Assembly: GCA_017405785.1 (NCBI GenBank)
Contig: JAFQZR010000030.1
Span: 1-64,000, forward strand
Length of the DNA: 64,000 nucleotides
DNA from: Erysipelotrichaceae bacterium
GTDB taxonomy: Bacteria > Bacillota_I > Bacilli_A > Erysipelotrichales > Erysipelotrichaceae
Direction of reading: 5' to 3'
Shown here: one piece after another, positions 8,543-17,021 of the stretch
Numbering within the stretch: position 1 is the stretch's first letter
Layout: each line of letters opens with the position of its first letter
The notes under the pieces: generated by a model
The model's input: only the letters and a program-made list of their open reading frames with translations
What the model was told of the DNA's origin: nothing
The model's database searches: none
Position numbers and translations under genes: made by a program

Positions 8543-11500
8543 TATCTGGCCACCTCCTTTCTGAAGGCTCTTCTGATTCTGATCTTATGGAAGATGCCTA
8601 ATAAGAAGGCTAACAGAAGGCTGACTGCGGCAAAGACAGCCGCTATGGTATAGTTTTTAGGCTGAGGAGAAACTTCCACATCCTTTGTTTCACTGTAGAT
8701 CTTACCCTGACCGTCATCCATTGACAGTCTGATGGAATGGTTGCCTTCCAGCAGTCTTATACTGCAGGAGTTATCTGATCCCTTATAGACAATGTTTCCG
8801 TTATCGTAAACGGTCATGACACTGTAGTCCTGAACATTGTCCCAGGATAACTCAACCCTGTAATCATCAGTGACTGCAGGTACTTCCTTATTCAGCCTGA
8901 AGCTAGGCTTGGTATCCAGAGAGTACAGTTTCTTATCCTTTACAGCCAGCAGCTGGTTATCCTTGCCGCTGCTTAAGGATGAAACTTCAATGCTGTAACC
9001 CATGATCTCCCGCTGGTTTATCAGATCGAAGATCTTGGTGATCTTGTTATTAGGATTGATTAAGGCACATCTGCCTTCCATGCCGGATACCGGTATCAGA
9101 TTACCGTAACCGGATTCATAGTCATTAACTGAGATGACAGTATCGCTGATTGTCTGATAATCAGCTCCGGATACGGTTCTGATGGCACAGACCCACTGCC
9201 AGTCTTCATTGTCATAGCTGGTCAGGAACGCAAAGTCCTGGAAACCGTCACCGTTAACATCACCGACACCGGTAAAGTTGTAATCCATGTATTCCAGAAC
9301 TGAGAACGGAACCAGGAAGTCTGCATAGTATTCATCTTTCCAGTAATCATCAGTTGGTGTAAATACCAGCTCACCGGTCTTGCCGTCATAGATGCCCTGT
9401 GTCCAGTTTTCCATGCCGATCAGTTCATAATATCCGTCGTTATTGAAATCAAATTCACTGACTTTGAAGGCTTCGCCATTTCCCTTGACACCGTCCTTGC
9501 ACAGTTTGAACATTGTAGAAAGGTTCTTACCGTTGATTACCTTGAAGATCTGACGGCCTTCAGCGTTATAGTCAACCATACCGATTTCCTTGACGCCGTC
9601 ACCGTTGACATCACCCAGGATGGCAGAAGTATACATGGCATCAGCTTTTTCCGGATTGGAGAATACTGATCCAGTCTTGGTATATGATACTTCCAGTACC
9701 CCATAGTAATAAGTATATTTGGACAGATACAGTCTGGTTTCCTTCTTGGTTATGACCACATAATCCTTGAAACCGTCACCGTTGCAGTCACCGACTTCTA
9801 CCGGCATTCCGTCCGTTTCAATATAGCCGCGGCCGGAACCGACAACTTCATTTCTGTAACTGGAAACAACGTTGCCGTCGACTTCCAGTTCCCACTTGCC
9901 GTCACCGTCAATGTCCTTTATGACATCAAAGGATGATCCCGTTAGATACTGGGTGATCTTTTTCCAGTTTTCATCATAATAGGTTGCGGTAATAACATTT
10001 TTATCAACCAGGGTCTTGCCGTCCTTACCGTTAATAACAATGAACTGACTGTAGACCTTATTGTCCTTGCTGTCATAGTTATTGACTATCAGGAAGATGT
10101 CATTTACACCGTCACGGTTGTAATCACTGTCAGTTTTTATGAATTCAAAACCTTTATTGGTGAAGTTCTTTTTTAATGTGTATTCCCATGTTACGGTTCT
10201 GCCGTCAGTTTCCAGACAGATGATTCTGTTTTTAACACCCTTATCGGTGATGAGTGTCAGAATTCTCTGATCATTCATTTCCAGAACTTCGGTCTGTGAT
10301 GATGAATAACCGGAAGTGATTTTCTTCAGATTGGCTGAGATGTTAATTGCTCCGCCGTCAAATACTTCCAGAAGATACTGCTCACCGTCCCAGTTGATCT
10401 CCATTTTCTTCTGATAGGCAAATATGGATGATTCGATTTCCTTCTGAGTCAGCAGCTTGCCTTCCAGATCATATAAGCCAACGGTAGCCGTTCCTTCATC
10501 GAGATGATTGACAGCGGCAATTACCGGCTGATCTTCATAGACACCGAAACAGGTCTTCTGATACTTATACATCGCATTCTCGGTAACAAATCTGGTCTCA
10601 ACCTCCCCTGTCATCTTGTTAAACAGGACGATCTTGGCAGGATAACTGCCGTCGATCCACTGAGCTTCTGTATCGCTGTCACCCATGTATGCGTTTATTA
10701 ACAGATAGGTGTCATTACTGTCAGCGAAACGGTAACCCATGTAGCTCCAGTCCAGAATACCGGAAATCATGTATTCCGGCTTTCCGGTAAGATATGTCAG
10801 ATGATTGGAAAGCAGGTTGTCAAAGGAATCCTTTTCCACTACTTCCAGATCATAGGTCATTAAATCTATTATCTCTTCACCCTGTTCATCAACATAGCTG
10901 TTAAACAGATTGACTACATATAAACAACCATTCTCACTTAATCCGTAAAGCAAGCCGTCTTCATATCTGAGATCCCACATGTTGAATGTGGCTGTACATT
11001 TCTGGGAATTATCCCAGCTTACTTCAAATTCATACTCACCGGCCGGATGGATCTCCTTTAATCCTTCCATGGTGACACTGTCCACCACACCGATGATGTC
11101 CTGCTGACCGCTGTAAGCCAGATCCCTGATTCCGTCACCGTTTATATCATCGATCCAGATGATCTTCCAGATGTTATCGGTATCGGTAAATCTGCCCAGT
11201 TCACTGCCGTTTGAGAGATCATAGTGAATGACGCTGTAGTCACAGACGACATACGCTGTTCCGTCCTCACCTGATACCATCTGCTGAATGAAGCAGTTTA
11301 CTCTGACATTGGCACCCAGATTATTATCATAGCCGTCTCTGGTCTCTCTCATCGTGCAGATGACATGACCATCCTGACCGCTTAAACACATTAACTGTGC
11401 TACCTCATCCGGTACATCCTGATAGGTCAGAAAATCGACGTATCCGTCCTTATCGATATCACCGACCGCGATCAGCTTTATGATGCCGTAGTTGGTCTCA

Positions 11501-11718
11501 AATGATATTCTTTCCTCACCGGTAAAGATGTTGATGCCGCCCTTGCCATAGTAAACTCTGGCCTGTGATTCACCATAAGGAATCACGATGCTGGCTTTAC
11601 TGTTGGAAACACTTGTTTCCTCACTTAATTCTTCTATGCTCTTCTCCAGTGCACTTACCTTAAAGACAGGTAATGTCAGTAAGATGCACAGAAGTGCTGT
11701 AATACATTTACGTATCAT
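8542..11718 (-). CDS. Large membrane-anchored FG-GAP/VCBS-type beta-propeller surface protein
   Basis: 1058 residues from the ATG at 11716-11718, which has GGGAGGGG just upstream and overlaps the dusB stop as ATGA; an upstream in-frame ATG at 11742 lies inside dusB and is less likely. A signal peptide (MIRKCITALLCILLTLPVF) is followed by many blades with calcium-binding DxDxDG-type loops: GDIDKDGYVDF, DDINGDGIRDL, DYNRDGVNDIF, DIDGDGKWELE, GDCNGDGFKDY, GDVNGDGVKEI, FDFNNDGYYEL, GDVNGDGFQDF. A C-terminal helix (AAVFAAVSLLLAFLLGIF) and basic tail anchor it. The fold resembles integrin-alpha propellers. Function is unknown; position directly before an ABC-2 exporter suggests a sensory or substrate-handling role. 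Confidence 0.82.
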   Translation of the reverse strand: MIRKCITALLCILLTLPVFKVSALEKSIEELSEETSVSNSKASIVIPYGESQARVYYGKGGINIFTGEERISFETNYGIIKLIAVGDIDKDGYVDFLTYQDVPDEVAQLMCLSGQDGHVICTMRETRDGYDNNLGANVRVNCFIQQMVSGEDGTAYVVCDYSVIHYDLSNGSELGRFTDTDNIWKIIWIDDINGDGIRDLAYSGQQDIIGVVDSVTMEGLKEIHPAGEYEFEVSWDNSQKCTATFNMWDLRYEDGLLYGLSENGCLYVVNLFNSYVDEQGEEIIDLMTYDLEVVEKDSFDNLLSNHLTYLTGKPEYMISGILDWSYMGYRFADSNDTYLLINAYMGDSDTEAQWIDGSYPAKIVLFNKMTGEVETRFVTENAMYKYQKTCFGVYEDQPVIAAVNHLDEGTATVGLYDLEGKLLTQKEIESSIFAYQKKMEINWDGEQYLLEVFDGGAINISANLKKITSGYSSSQTEVLEMNDQRILTLITDKGVKNRIICLETDGRTVTWEYTLKKNFTNKGFEFIKTDSDYNRDGVNDIFLIVNNYDSKDNKVYSQFIVINGKDGKTLVDKNVITATYYDENWKKITQYLTGSSFDVIKDIDGDGKWELEVDGNVVSSYRNEVVGSGRGYIETDGMPVEVGDCNGDGFKDYVVITKKETRLYLSKYTYYYGVLEVSYTKTGSVFSNPEKADAMYTSAILGDVNGDGVKEIGMVDYNAEGRQIFKVINGKNLSTMFKLCKDGVKGNGEAFKVSEFDFNNDGYYELIGMENWTQGIYDGKTGELVFTPTDDYWKDEYYADFLVPFSVLEYMDYNFTGVGDVNGDGFQDFAFLTSYDNEDWQWVCAIRTVSGADYQTISDTVISVNDYESGYGNLIPVSGMEGRCALINPNNKITKIFDLINQREIMGYSIEVSSLSSGKDNQLLAVKDKKLYSLDTKPSFRLNKEVPAVTDDYRVELSWDNVQDYSVMTVYDNGNIVYKGSDNSCSIRLLEGNHSIRLSMDDGQGKIYSETKDVEVSPQPKNYTIAAVFAAVSLLLAFLLGIFHKIRIRRAFRKEVAR

Positions 11719-12731
11719 TCTAACCCCTCCCTGAAAAACCATGAATAATCATCGTTTTCCATTGCCTGGAGATACTTGTCCATGATCTCCTGCAATTCTT
11801 CAAATGTCGTCATTGTATTTATGATGTTTCTGACTCTGTTATTTTCCGGCAGCCCGTTGATATACCAGCAGGCATGGCCTCTCATTTCCTTGATGCCGTT
11901 AAGCTCACCTTTAAGAGTAACCAGTTTCTGAGCGTGGATCAGACACTGTGAGATCCTTTCCTCAGCTGACGGATCAGGAATCTTCTCGCCGGTCTTTTCA
12001 TAATGAACCAGCTGCTGGATCAGCCAAGGATTGCCAAGACAACCCCTTGAGACCATGAACCGGTCGCAGTCTGTCAGCTGTTTCATCCTGATCATGTCAT
12101 CAACCGTTCTGATGTCACCGTTGCCGATGACCGGAATGCTGACGCTCTCTTTGACCTGTCTGATCAGATCCCAGTCCGATTTACCGCTGTAATACTGCGT
12201 ACGGGCACGCGGATGAACACAGACTGCCGCAATACCGCTTGTTTCAATTCTCTTACAGAATTCCACCACGTTGATATGCTGCATGTCCCATCCGGCTCTT
12301 ACCTTGACCGTTACCGGCTTTCTGACATTTCTGACTATTTCCGTCAGTAATTCAGTCGCATATTCCGGTGAACGCATCAGGGCGCTGCCCGAGTTGTTAT
12401 TGACGATCTTCGGTACCGGACAGCCCATGTTGATGTCAATGATGTCACAGTCCGTTTTCTCATCAAAAAACCTGGCGGCTTCGACCATTGAATCAATGTC
12501 ATGTCCAAACAGCTGCAGGGCTATCGGATGTTCATTTATGTCGATGTCCGTCATTATTATGGTTCTCTTGTTTTTATAGGTAATGGCCTTATCAGAAATC
12601 ATTTCAGACACTATTAACCCCGGTTCAAACTGCTTGATCATCGTTCTGAAACCGATATTGCTGATACCGGCCATTGGTCCGACGATGATGTGGTTATCCA
12701 GGGTAACACTGCCAATTTCAAACTTGCTCAT
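11715..12731 (-). CDS. dusB: tRNA-dihydrouridine synthase, DusB family
   Basis: 338 residues. FMN-binding and catalytic elements are present: VGPMAGISNIGFR at the start, IDINMGCPVPKIV with the catalytic Cys, KVRAGWD, VHPRARTQYYSGKSDW, PVIGNGDI and VSRGCLGNPW. Dus enzymes reduce uridines in the tRNA D-loop with NADPH. In Bacilli dusB lies near hslO and ftsH, and here it lies a few kilobases downstream of them. It is the first gene of the unit with the propeller and ABC genes; the stop codon overlaps the propeller start. Confidence 0.93.
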   Translation of the reverse strand: MSKFEIGSVTLDNHIIVGPMAGISNIGFRTMIKQFEPGLIVSEMISDKAITYKNKRTIIMTDIDINEHPIALQLFGHDIDSMVEAARFFDEKTDCDIIDINMGCPVPKIVNNNSGSALMRSPEYATELLTEIVRNVRKPVTVKVRAGWDMQHINVVEFCKRIETSGIAAVCVHPRARTQYYSGKSDWDLIRQVKESVSIPVIGNGDIRTVDDMIRMKQLTDCDRFMVSRGCLGNPWLIQQLVHYEKTGEKIPDPSAEERISQCLIHAQKLVTLKGELNGIKEMRGHACWYINGLPENNRVRNIINTMTTFEELQEIMDKYLQAMENDDYSWFFREGLE

Positions 12732-12782
12732 AAATATCCTCTGAATATATAGACCGGAAAAATAACTGTCCAGTCACAGACT

Positions 12783-12791
12783 ATTATAGCA
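12783..12791 (-). promoter_or_regulatory. Extended -10 promoter of dusB
   Basis: The minus strand reads TGCTATAAT, a perfect extended -10 element, about 52 bases before the dusB ATG. No convincing -35 hexamer accompanies it. Confidence 0.55.
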
Positions 12792-12854
12792 TTGACATCT
12801 TTTTTTTACTTTAATATTTCATTAATATCCCGGTAAAGATTAACAAATGTCAGT

Positions 12855-12884
12855 TTGCTCCTGCAGTTGGTGTTGTTCTATAAT
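12855..12884 (+). promoter_or_regulatory. Sigma-A-type promoter of the HAD gene
   Basis: TTGCTC (12855-12860), 18 bases, TATAAT (12879-12884). It lies downstream of the upstream in-frame ATG at 12847 and so supports the start at 12904. Confidence 0.65.
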
Positions 12885-12903
12885 GTTAATGCGAGGTAAG
12901 ACA

Positions 12904-13599
12904 ATGAATTATCTGTTTGATCTTGATGACACCATTTACGATCTTTCCCAGCCTTTCATCGCGGCTTATGATCAGCTTTTCGCTGACAGGTTTTCTCTTG
13001 ACGCCAATCAGCTGTTCATCCTTCATCGCATCCACAGTGAAGAGACCTTTGCCCAAAGCGAAAGAAAAGAGATCTCCATGGAAGACATGTACTGTTACCG
13101 CATCATGGCTTCATTTGAAGATCTGGGTGAATCAATTACCCGTGAAGAGGCATTGCTGTTCCAGAAAACCTATGCCGATATTCAGCATAAACTGACCATT
13201 CCGGAACAGATGGCAGAAATACTGGATTACTGTAAATCGACCAATCAGTTTGTCTCAGTAGTTACCAACGGTCCAAGTTTACATCAGAGAGCCAAAATAA
13301 GTTCTCTTGGTCTGGACAGATGGATGGATACCGATGCCATCGTGATCTCTTCGGAATGCGGATTCCGCAAGCCGGACAGAGAGATCTTCGATATTGCCAG
13401 AGAGCGATTTGACCTGGATCTGAATAAGACATATTTTGTAGGTGATAATGTTGATACTGATATCCTCGGTGCCACTTCAGCCGGCTGGAAGACCATCTGG
13501 TTCAACCACCGTCACCGTGAAAACCACACAGGCATTACTCCTGACTACGAAGTATTCAGTTATGCTGAGCTGTTACAGTTGATTAAAGACCTTACATGA
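12904..13599 (+). CDS. HAD-superfamily hydrolase (YjjG-like nucleotidase type)
   Basis: 231 residues from the ATG at 12904, preceded by GAGGTAAG; a longer frame starting at 12847 would begin before the promoter. Motif I is LFDLDDTIYD, motif II VVTNGPS, motif III the lysine of CGFRKPDREIF, motif IV VGDNVDTDILGA. The helical cap and the motif set match subfamily IA phosphatases such as pyrimidine nucleotidase YjjG; substrate is not certain. Its stop overlaps the start of a small broken ORF (ATGA), and a terminator follows that ORF, so the two form one transcript. Confidence 0.85.
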   Translation: MNYLFDLDDTIYDLSQPFIAAYDQLFADRFSLDANQLFILHRIHSEETFAQSERKEISMEDMYCYRIMASFEDLGESITREEALLFQKTYADIQHKLTIPEQMAEILDYCKSTNQFVSVVTNGPSLHQRAKISSLGLDRWMDTDAIVISSECGFRKPDREIFDIARERFDLDLNKTYFVGDNVDTDILGATSAGWKTIWFNHRHRENHTGITPDYEVFSYAELLQLIKDLT

Positions 13600-13793
13600 A
13601 AATAACAAATGACTTGCATCTGTTAATCGTTAACGCAACAAGAGCTAACCGGTTCTACAGCTTCTGATTATCAGACAGAGCCAACGCATCCAAGGCAACA
13701 AAGAGATTCATAGATCTGAAGATTGAGCAGAGAATGAGCATGCAGGAAGCATTGCGGTACTTCTTTGATATCTTTAACTATAATCAGCACTAG
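13596..13793 (+). pseudogene. Small coupled ORF interrupted by an in-frame TGA
   Basis: An ATG at 13596 overlaps the HAD stop (ATGA). The frame reads MKITNDLHLLIVNATRANRF then YSF, hits TGA at 13665-13667, and continues LSDRANASKATKRFIDLKIE, QRMSMQEALRYFFDIFNYNQH to TAG at 13791. With TGA read as one residue this is a 65-residue helical protein. I do not recognise it. The coupling in front and a terminator directly behind suggest a genuine small gene recently broken, possibly TGG to TGA. The remainder of the gap up to the lipoprotein gene holds only the terminator and a promoter. Confidence 0.5.
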
Positions 13794-13817
13794 GCAGCAT
13801 GAAATGATGCTGCTTTT
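13794..13817 (+). terminator. Terminator of the HAD unit
   Basis: Stem GCAGCAT / ATGCTGC (13794-13800 with 13807-13813), six-base loop, then TTTT. It immediately follows the small ORF's stop. Confidence 0.75.
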
Positions 13818-13929
13818 ACTTTGAACAAGGGATAGATTTACCCCAATCGTTACCCCCGAAAAAAGACGAAGATATATGAAGATTTTAATGAAGGCATCTA
13901 ATCAGGGAGTTTTCTCTTGTTTCTGGCAA

Positions 13930-13938
13930 TGATATAAT
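13930..13938 (+). promoter_or_regulatory. Extended -10 promoter of the lipoprotein gene
   Basis: TGATATAAT, an extended -10 element (TGnTATAAT), 33 bases before the lipoprotein ATG. The -35 region is weak. Confidence 0.5.
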
Positions 13939-13971
13939 AATGATGTAAGGAATCTGAAAGGCAATCATCAC

Positions 13972-14619
13972 ATGAAACAGAAAAGAATTTTCACAACGTC
14001 TTTCATCATTTTGACTATATTATCTCTTTTTCTTCTGGGAGGATGTCAGAAAAAAGCTAAGGAACCGGAAGAAGTCGTTGATGAATATCTGAAAAAAATA
14101 CAGCAGAAACCATATACAATAACAGATTCTATATCTTCCATGAACAGGGAATATCGCGAGCAGATCGAAGATCTCATAAAAGAATTTGAATATGAAATTC
14201 ATGAAACGAGAGATACAGAAAACGGCGAGAAATGTGTTTTAGTAACATTCACAGGCTATAACATAGGAGCATACTTCTGCCAATATCTGGAAAATTACCA
14301 GACAGATGTCCAACAGCTTCTGGAGCAGGATCATACCTGGGCGGAGCTTGAAGCAATGAGGATGAAGAAGCCGGAAGAATACAAGGAACTCTTCAAAACT
14401 GCAGATCTGGAAGTCTTTACAAAGTATATGAACGAATGCCGTGAAGCCGGGAAGACCCATCATACTGAAAAAGGAAAAAGCGGAGTCTTTGTCTGGAAAA
14501 GCGAGAAAACCAAGGAATGGGAAATCAATCTGCTTGGCTCCGGATATTATCTGGACTGGATCACCAATGGAGTATATACCGACTTTCAGAACTATAAGAA
14601 ATCCGTTTCCGAAGATTGA
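13972..14619 (+). CDS. Secreted lipoprotein of unknown function
   Basis: 215 residues. The N-terminus is a lipoprotein signal: basic MKQKR, a hydrophobic stretch, and lipobox LLGGC with Cys25. The mature part is charged and mostly helical at first (EEVVDEYLKKIQQKPYT, a pattern seen in lipoproteins with an NTF2-like or DUF-type stress domain), ending with aromatic beta-like segments (GVFVWKSEK, WEINLLGSGYYLDW). I cannot assign a family with confidence. It should be anchored on the outer face of the membrane. It stands alone, with its own promoter. Confidence 0.75.
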   Translation: MKQKRIFTTSFIILTILSLFLLGGCQKKAKEPEEVVDEYLKKIQQKPYTITDSISSMNREYREQIEDLIKEFEYEIHETRDTENGEKCVLVTFTGYNIGAYFCQYLENYQTDVQQLLEQDHTWAELEAMRMKKPEEYKELFKTADLEVFTKYMNECREAGKTHHTEKGKSGVFVWKSEKTKEWEINLLGSGYYLDWITNGVYTDFQNYKKSVSED

Positions 14620-14643
14620 CAGAATAACAGGATAGTTTCCGAT

Positions 14644-15504
14644 TTAAAGGATGTTGGAGGCTTTATTAATGACCGGTTGCCAATAGTGACCGGTTTTTAT
14701 TACGTTTTCATAGAAGCGCTCAGCTTCCCGGGCCAGTTCTTCATAAATGTCTATGCCATGTCCGAATCCGGAATAGATGACCAACTTGCAGTTTGGCAGG
14801 TTTTCCATGCTTCTGACCATCAGGTCATTGCGGCTGATCGGGTCATTGCCGCCACCCAATATCAGTACAGGTGTCTTGATCTTATGGAACACTTCCTTCA
14901 GTTCTTCCTCATTGGCCAGATAGGCTAAAGGTCGTCCGTAATGAATGTTTCTGACTTCTTCCGTATCATAATAGCGCTTGTATTCTTCAGAATTCAGAGC
15001 TTCTTTCATCTCTTCCTTTATCAGTCTTCTTCTTTCCAGCAGATTTTCATCATCAACTTCCCGGACTGATTCCTTAAGGGTGATAAGACCTTTTTCAACC
15101 ATTTCCTTAAATGACATTCGGCCTTCATCCAGGGAATGCGGCCCCGGAACAACCGCAAAGAAGCAGATCACTCTTTCCGGATAATTCTTTACTACACTCC
15201 AGCCGCATCCCGCTCCATGTGATGCTCCGGAATAGACAAACTTATCAATACCCATCCTGTCCGCGAAATGAACCACATCATCCGCAAAGCGGTCATACCA
15301 GTAGTCCCCGTAATCTTCAGTAAGATGAGTGCTCTTACCAAAACCGCGATTAGTCAGCAGAAAGACATGGAAACCGTATTTAACCATTTCTCTTTCCAGA
15401 GAGCGGGAAGCATGACTCTGCTGGCTGCAAATCAGATACTTATCTACTGTTCCGAATTCTTCGTAGTAGATCTCTATTCCCTTTTCAACTTCAATTTTCG
15501 GCAT
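14644..15504 (-). CDS. Alpha/beta hydrolase
   Basis: 286 residues. The nucleophile elbow is YSGASHGAG (Ser95), the acid is in LGGGNDPIS, and the histidine is in YSGFGHGIDIY, giving a complete catalytic triad. NRGFGKS near 52-58 marks the oxyanion region. Substrate unknown; the fold covers esterases, lipases and peptidases. No signal peptide, so cytoplasmic. GAGGTAAA precedes the ATG by 7 bases. The gene follows hslO after a terminator. Confidence 0.85.
   Translation of the reverse strand: MPKIEVEKGIEIYYEEFGTVDKYLICSQQSHASRSLEREMVKYGFHVFLLTNRGFGKSTHLTEDYGDYWYDRFADDVVHFADRMGIDKFVYSGASHGAGCGWSVVKNYPERVICFFAVVPGPHSLDEGRMSFKEMVEKGLITLKESVREVDDENLLERRRLIKEEMKEALNSEEYKRYYDTEEVRNIHYGRPLAYLANEEELKEVFHKIKTPVLILGGGNDPISRNDLMVRSMENLPNCKLVIYSGFGHGIDIYEELAREAERFYENVIKTGHYWQPVINKASNIL
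14671..14698 (+). terminator. Possible plus-strand terminator inside the convergent hydrolase gene
   Basis: Two ACCGGT arms (14672-14677 and 14689-14694) with an 11-base loop followed by TTTTT on the plus strand, about 50 bases after the lipoprotein stop. It would terminate lipoprotein transcription while lying in the last codons of the hydrolase gene. The stem is short. Confidence 0.45.
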
Positions 15505-15523
15505 ACATTTACCTCACAAACAA

Positions 15524-15541
15524 AGGCAGGAAATCCTGCCT
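15524..15541 (-). terminator. Hairpin after hslO
   Basis: Stem AGGCAGG / CCTGCCT (15524-15530 with 15535-15541) with a four-base loop, directly after the hslO stop on the minus strand. The following tract is TTGTTTG, so termination may be partial. Confidence 0.6.
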
Positions 15542-15543
15542 CA

Positions 15544-16416
15544 TTAACTCGCTTTTCTGGCTCTTTGAGCCGTCAGGTAACCCTCTAAGGTTTCCTTAGA
15601 GAACTGATAACGCTTGCCGCACATCTTGCAGACGACTTCACAGCCGCCGTCTTCATCAATCATGGTCTGCAGATCTTCTGCCGGCAGTTTCCGGATGATG
15701 CGGGCAAACTTGCCCCTTGAACATTCACACTTGAACTCCGGTGTTTCTCTGCCCAGTTCCTGATAATCATCAAACAGAGCGTTTATCAGATCCTCTGGGC
15801 TTTCATATTCCATCATCAGCTGAGATACCGGTTTGATGTTTCTGACAATATCCTCAACGATTCTGATTGATTCTTCGGTTGCACCCGGCATTAACTGCAG
15901 TACCAGTCCGCCTGCCGCTGCCAGATTGCCCTTTTCATCATAACCGACACCGACACTGATGGCACTTGGCGTCTGTTCCGAGATCATGTAATAGAACGCA
16001 AAGTCATCACCGATCTCACCACTCTGCAGATCAACTGTGGAAACAAACGGCTGTTTCATGCCCAGATCCTTAACAACTCTCAAAGATCCGTTGGTTCCGA
16101 TCAGCTGACCGATGCTGGCCTGTGGATCATCAACATTACCGTTTTCTACAAAGCCTCTGGCCTTGGCACCGTAATATCCGTCAACGACGATCTGGCCTAA
16201 TGGCCCCTTGCCATCGATGGTTATTTCCAGTTTTTCCTTATCAGTCTTTAACATACTGCCCATGATGGCGCCCATGGTAATGACACGTCCCAAAGCCGTT
16301 GTGGCTGATCTGGACAGTTTATGTCTTCTGGCTGCCTCTCTGACCAGTTCAGTGCTGCGGCAGCAGATGACTCTTACCTCTTCGTTTAAAACTGTTCCTC
16401 TGGTTAAAATATCCAT
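15544..16416 (-). CDS. hslO: 33 kDa redox-regulated chaperone Hsp33
   Basis: 290 residues, normal length. N-terminal RGTVLNEEVRVICCRSTELV, the loop GKGPLGQIVVDGYYGAKARG and the substrate-binding core are typical. The C-terminal redox switch is present as CECSRGKF and CEVVCKMCGKRYQF, giving the CxC and CxxC zinc ligands. Hsp33 is a holdase activated by oxidative unfolding. It follows the membrane-protein gene with a one-base overlap (TAATG) and lies downstream of ftsH as in other Bacillota. Confidence 0.96.
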   Translation of the reverse strand: MDILTRGTVLNEEVRVICCRSTELVREAARRHKLSRSATTALGRVITMGAIMGSMLKTDKEKLEITIDGKGPLGQIVVDGYYGAKARGFVENGNVDDPQASIGQLIGTNGSLRVVKDLGMKQPFVSTVDLQSGEIGDDFAFYYMISEQTPSAISVGVGYDEKGNLAAAGGLVLQLMPGATEESIRIVEDIVRNIKPVSQLMMEYESPEDLINALFDDYQELGRETPEFKCECSRGKFARIIRKLPAEDLQTMIDEDGGCEVVCKMCGKRYQFSKETLEGYLTAQRARKAS

Positions 16417-16967
16417 TATTTCACCATTCCTTCCAATTTACCGGCAAACCTGAATATCCTGAACAGGCTGTAGAAGATGATTCCGTACATAAGCATTGTC
16501 AGTATAACCATGACAAAGCCGTTACCGAATAATATCGCAGTCAGATAATTAGCCGCATATGTGAGAATGTATCCTGCCATGATGGTACGGAAAGTTATTG
16601 CCGTATCAGGCAGATCATTCTCTTCTGCCATGTCAGCCAGATGAGCAAATATCAGATACATCATTATCAGATTTAATACCAGATCCAGGCTGCTCAGTAT
16701 GTAATTGACTGTATTGATCTGAATATTGAAGAAATTCAGGATCCACTGAACAGCTGAGGCAACAAGACATATCAGAGATATAATCTTAACAACCTCACCC
16801 TTTTTATCCTCAAACAGATCCATGGCAGCTTGTGCCAGAAGAAAGTATCCGATAAATGACGGAATGAAATTGACGATTCTGTTACCTATCTCTATGTTCA
16901 GATTCAGCATGATGAATATCAGGGCCACAAACGTCTGTCTGACGGCCTTTACCGTTTCATATTTCAT
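16416..16967 (-). CDS. Membrane protein of unknown function between ftsH and hslO
   Basis: 183 residues with about five hydrophobic helices (for example FVALIFIMLNLNIEIG, FIPSFIGYFLLAQAAMDLF, VNYILSSLDLVLNLIMMYLI). The motif IPSFIGYFLLAQA is common in uncharacterised Bacillota membrane proteins. The ATG has AGGAG upstream. The stop overlaps the hslO start by one base, so the two are coupled. In Bacillus this slot is held by coaX; this protein is unrelated. Confidence 0.75.
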   Translation of the reverse strand: MKYETVKAVRQTFVALIFIMLNLNIEIGNRIVNFIPSFIGYFLLAQAAMDLFEDKKGEVVKIISLICLVASAVQWILNFFNIQINTVNYILSSLDLVLNLIMMYLIFAHLADMAEENDLPDTAITFRTIMAGYILTYAANYLTAILFGNGFVMVILTMLMYGIIFYSLFRIFRFAGKLEGMVK

Positions 16968-16988
16968 TTATATATGCTCTCCTGACAG

Positions 16989-17010
16989 AAACAGCACTTC
17001 CGTGCTGTTT
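16989..17010 (-). terminator. Hairpin after ftsH
   Basis: Stem AAACAGCAC / GTGCTGTTT (16989-16997 with 17002-17010), TTCC-type loop, directly after ftsH. On the minus strand the tract is TTTCTG, moderate for termination. Confidence 0.65.
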
Positions 17011-17021
17011 TCATTATACTC

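Noticed and set aside
12847-12903. Upstream start for the HAD gene
   Set aside because: This extension would begin before the -35 element and contains an implausible Cys/Met-rich stretch; the ATG at 12904 has a good ribosome site.
13665-13667. Selenocysteine codon
   Set aside because: No convincing SECIS-like stem follows the TGA at the needed distance and no selenoprotein machinery is visible; a nonsense change is simpler.
13596-13793. Mollicute-like code with TGA as Trp
   Set aside because: Many genes in the window end in TGA at conserved family ends and use TGG for Trp, so the code is standard.
13596-13793. Insertion-sequence remnant
   Set aside because: The segment lacks inverted ends and recognisable transposase motifs, and coupling to the HAD gene fits a resident small gene better.
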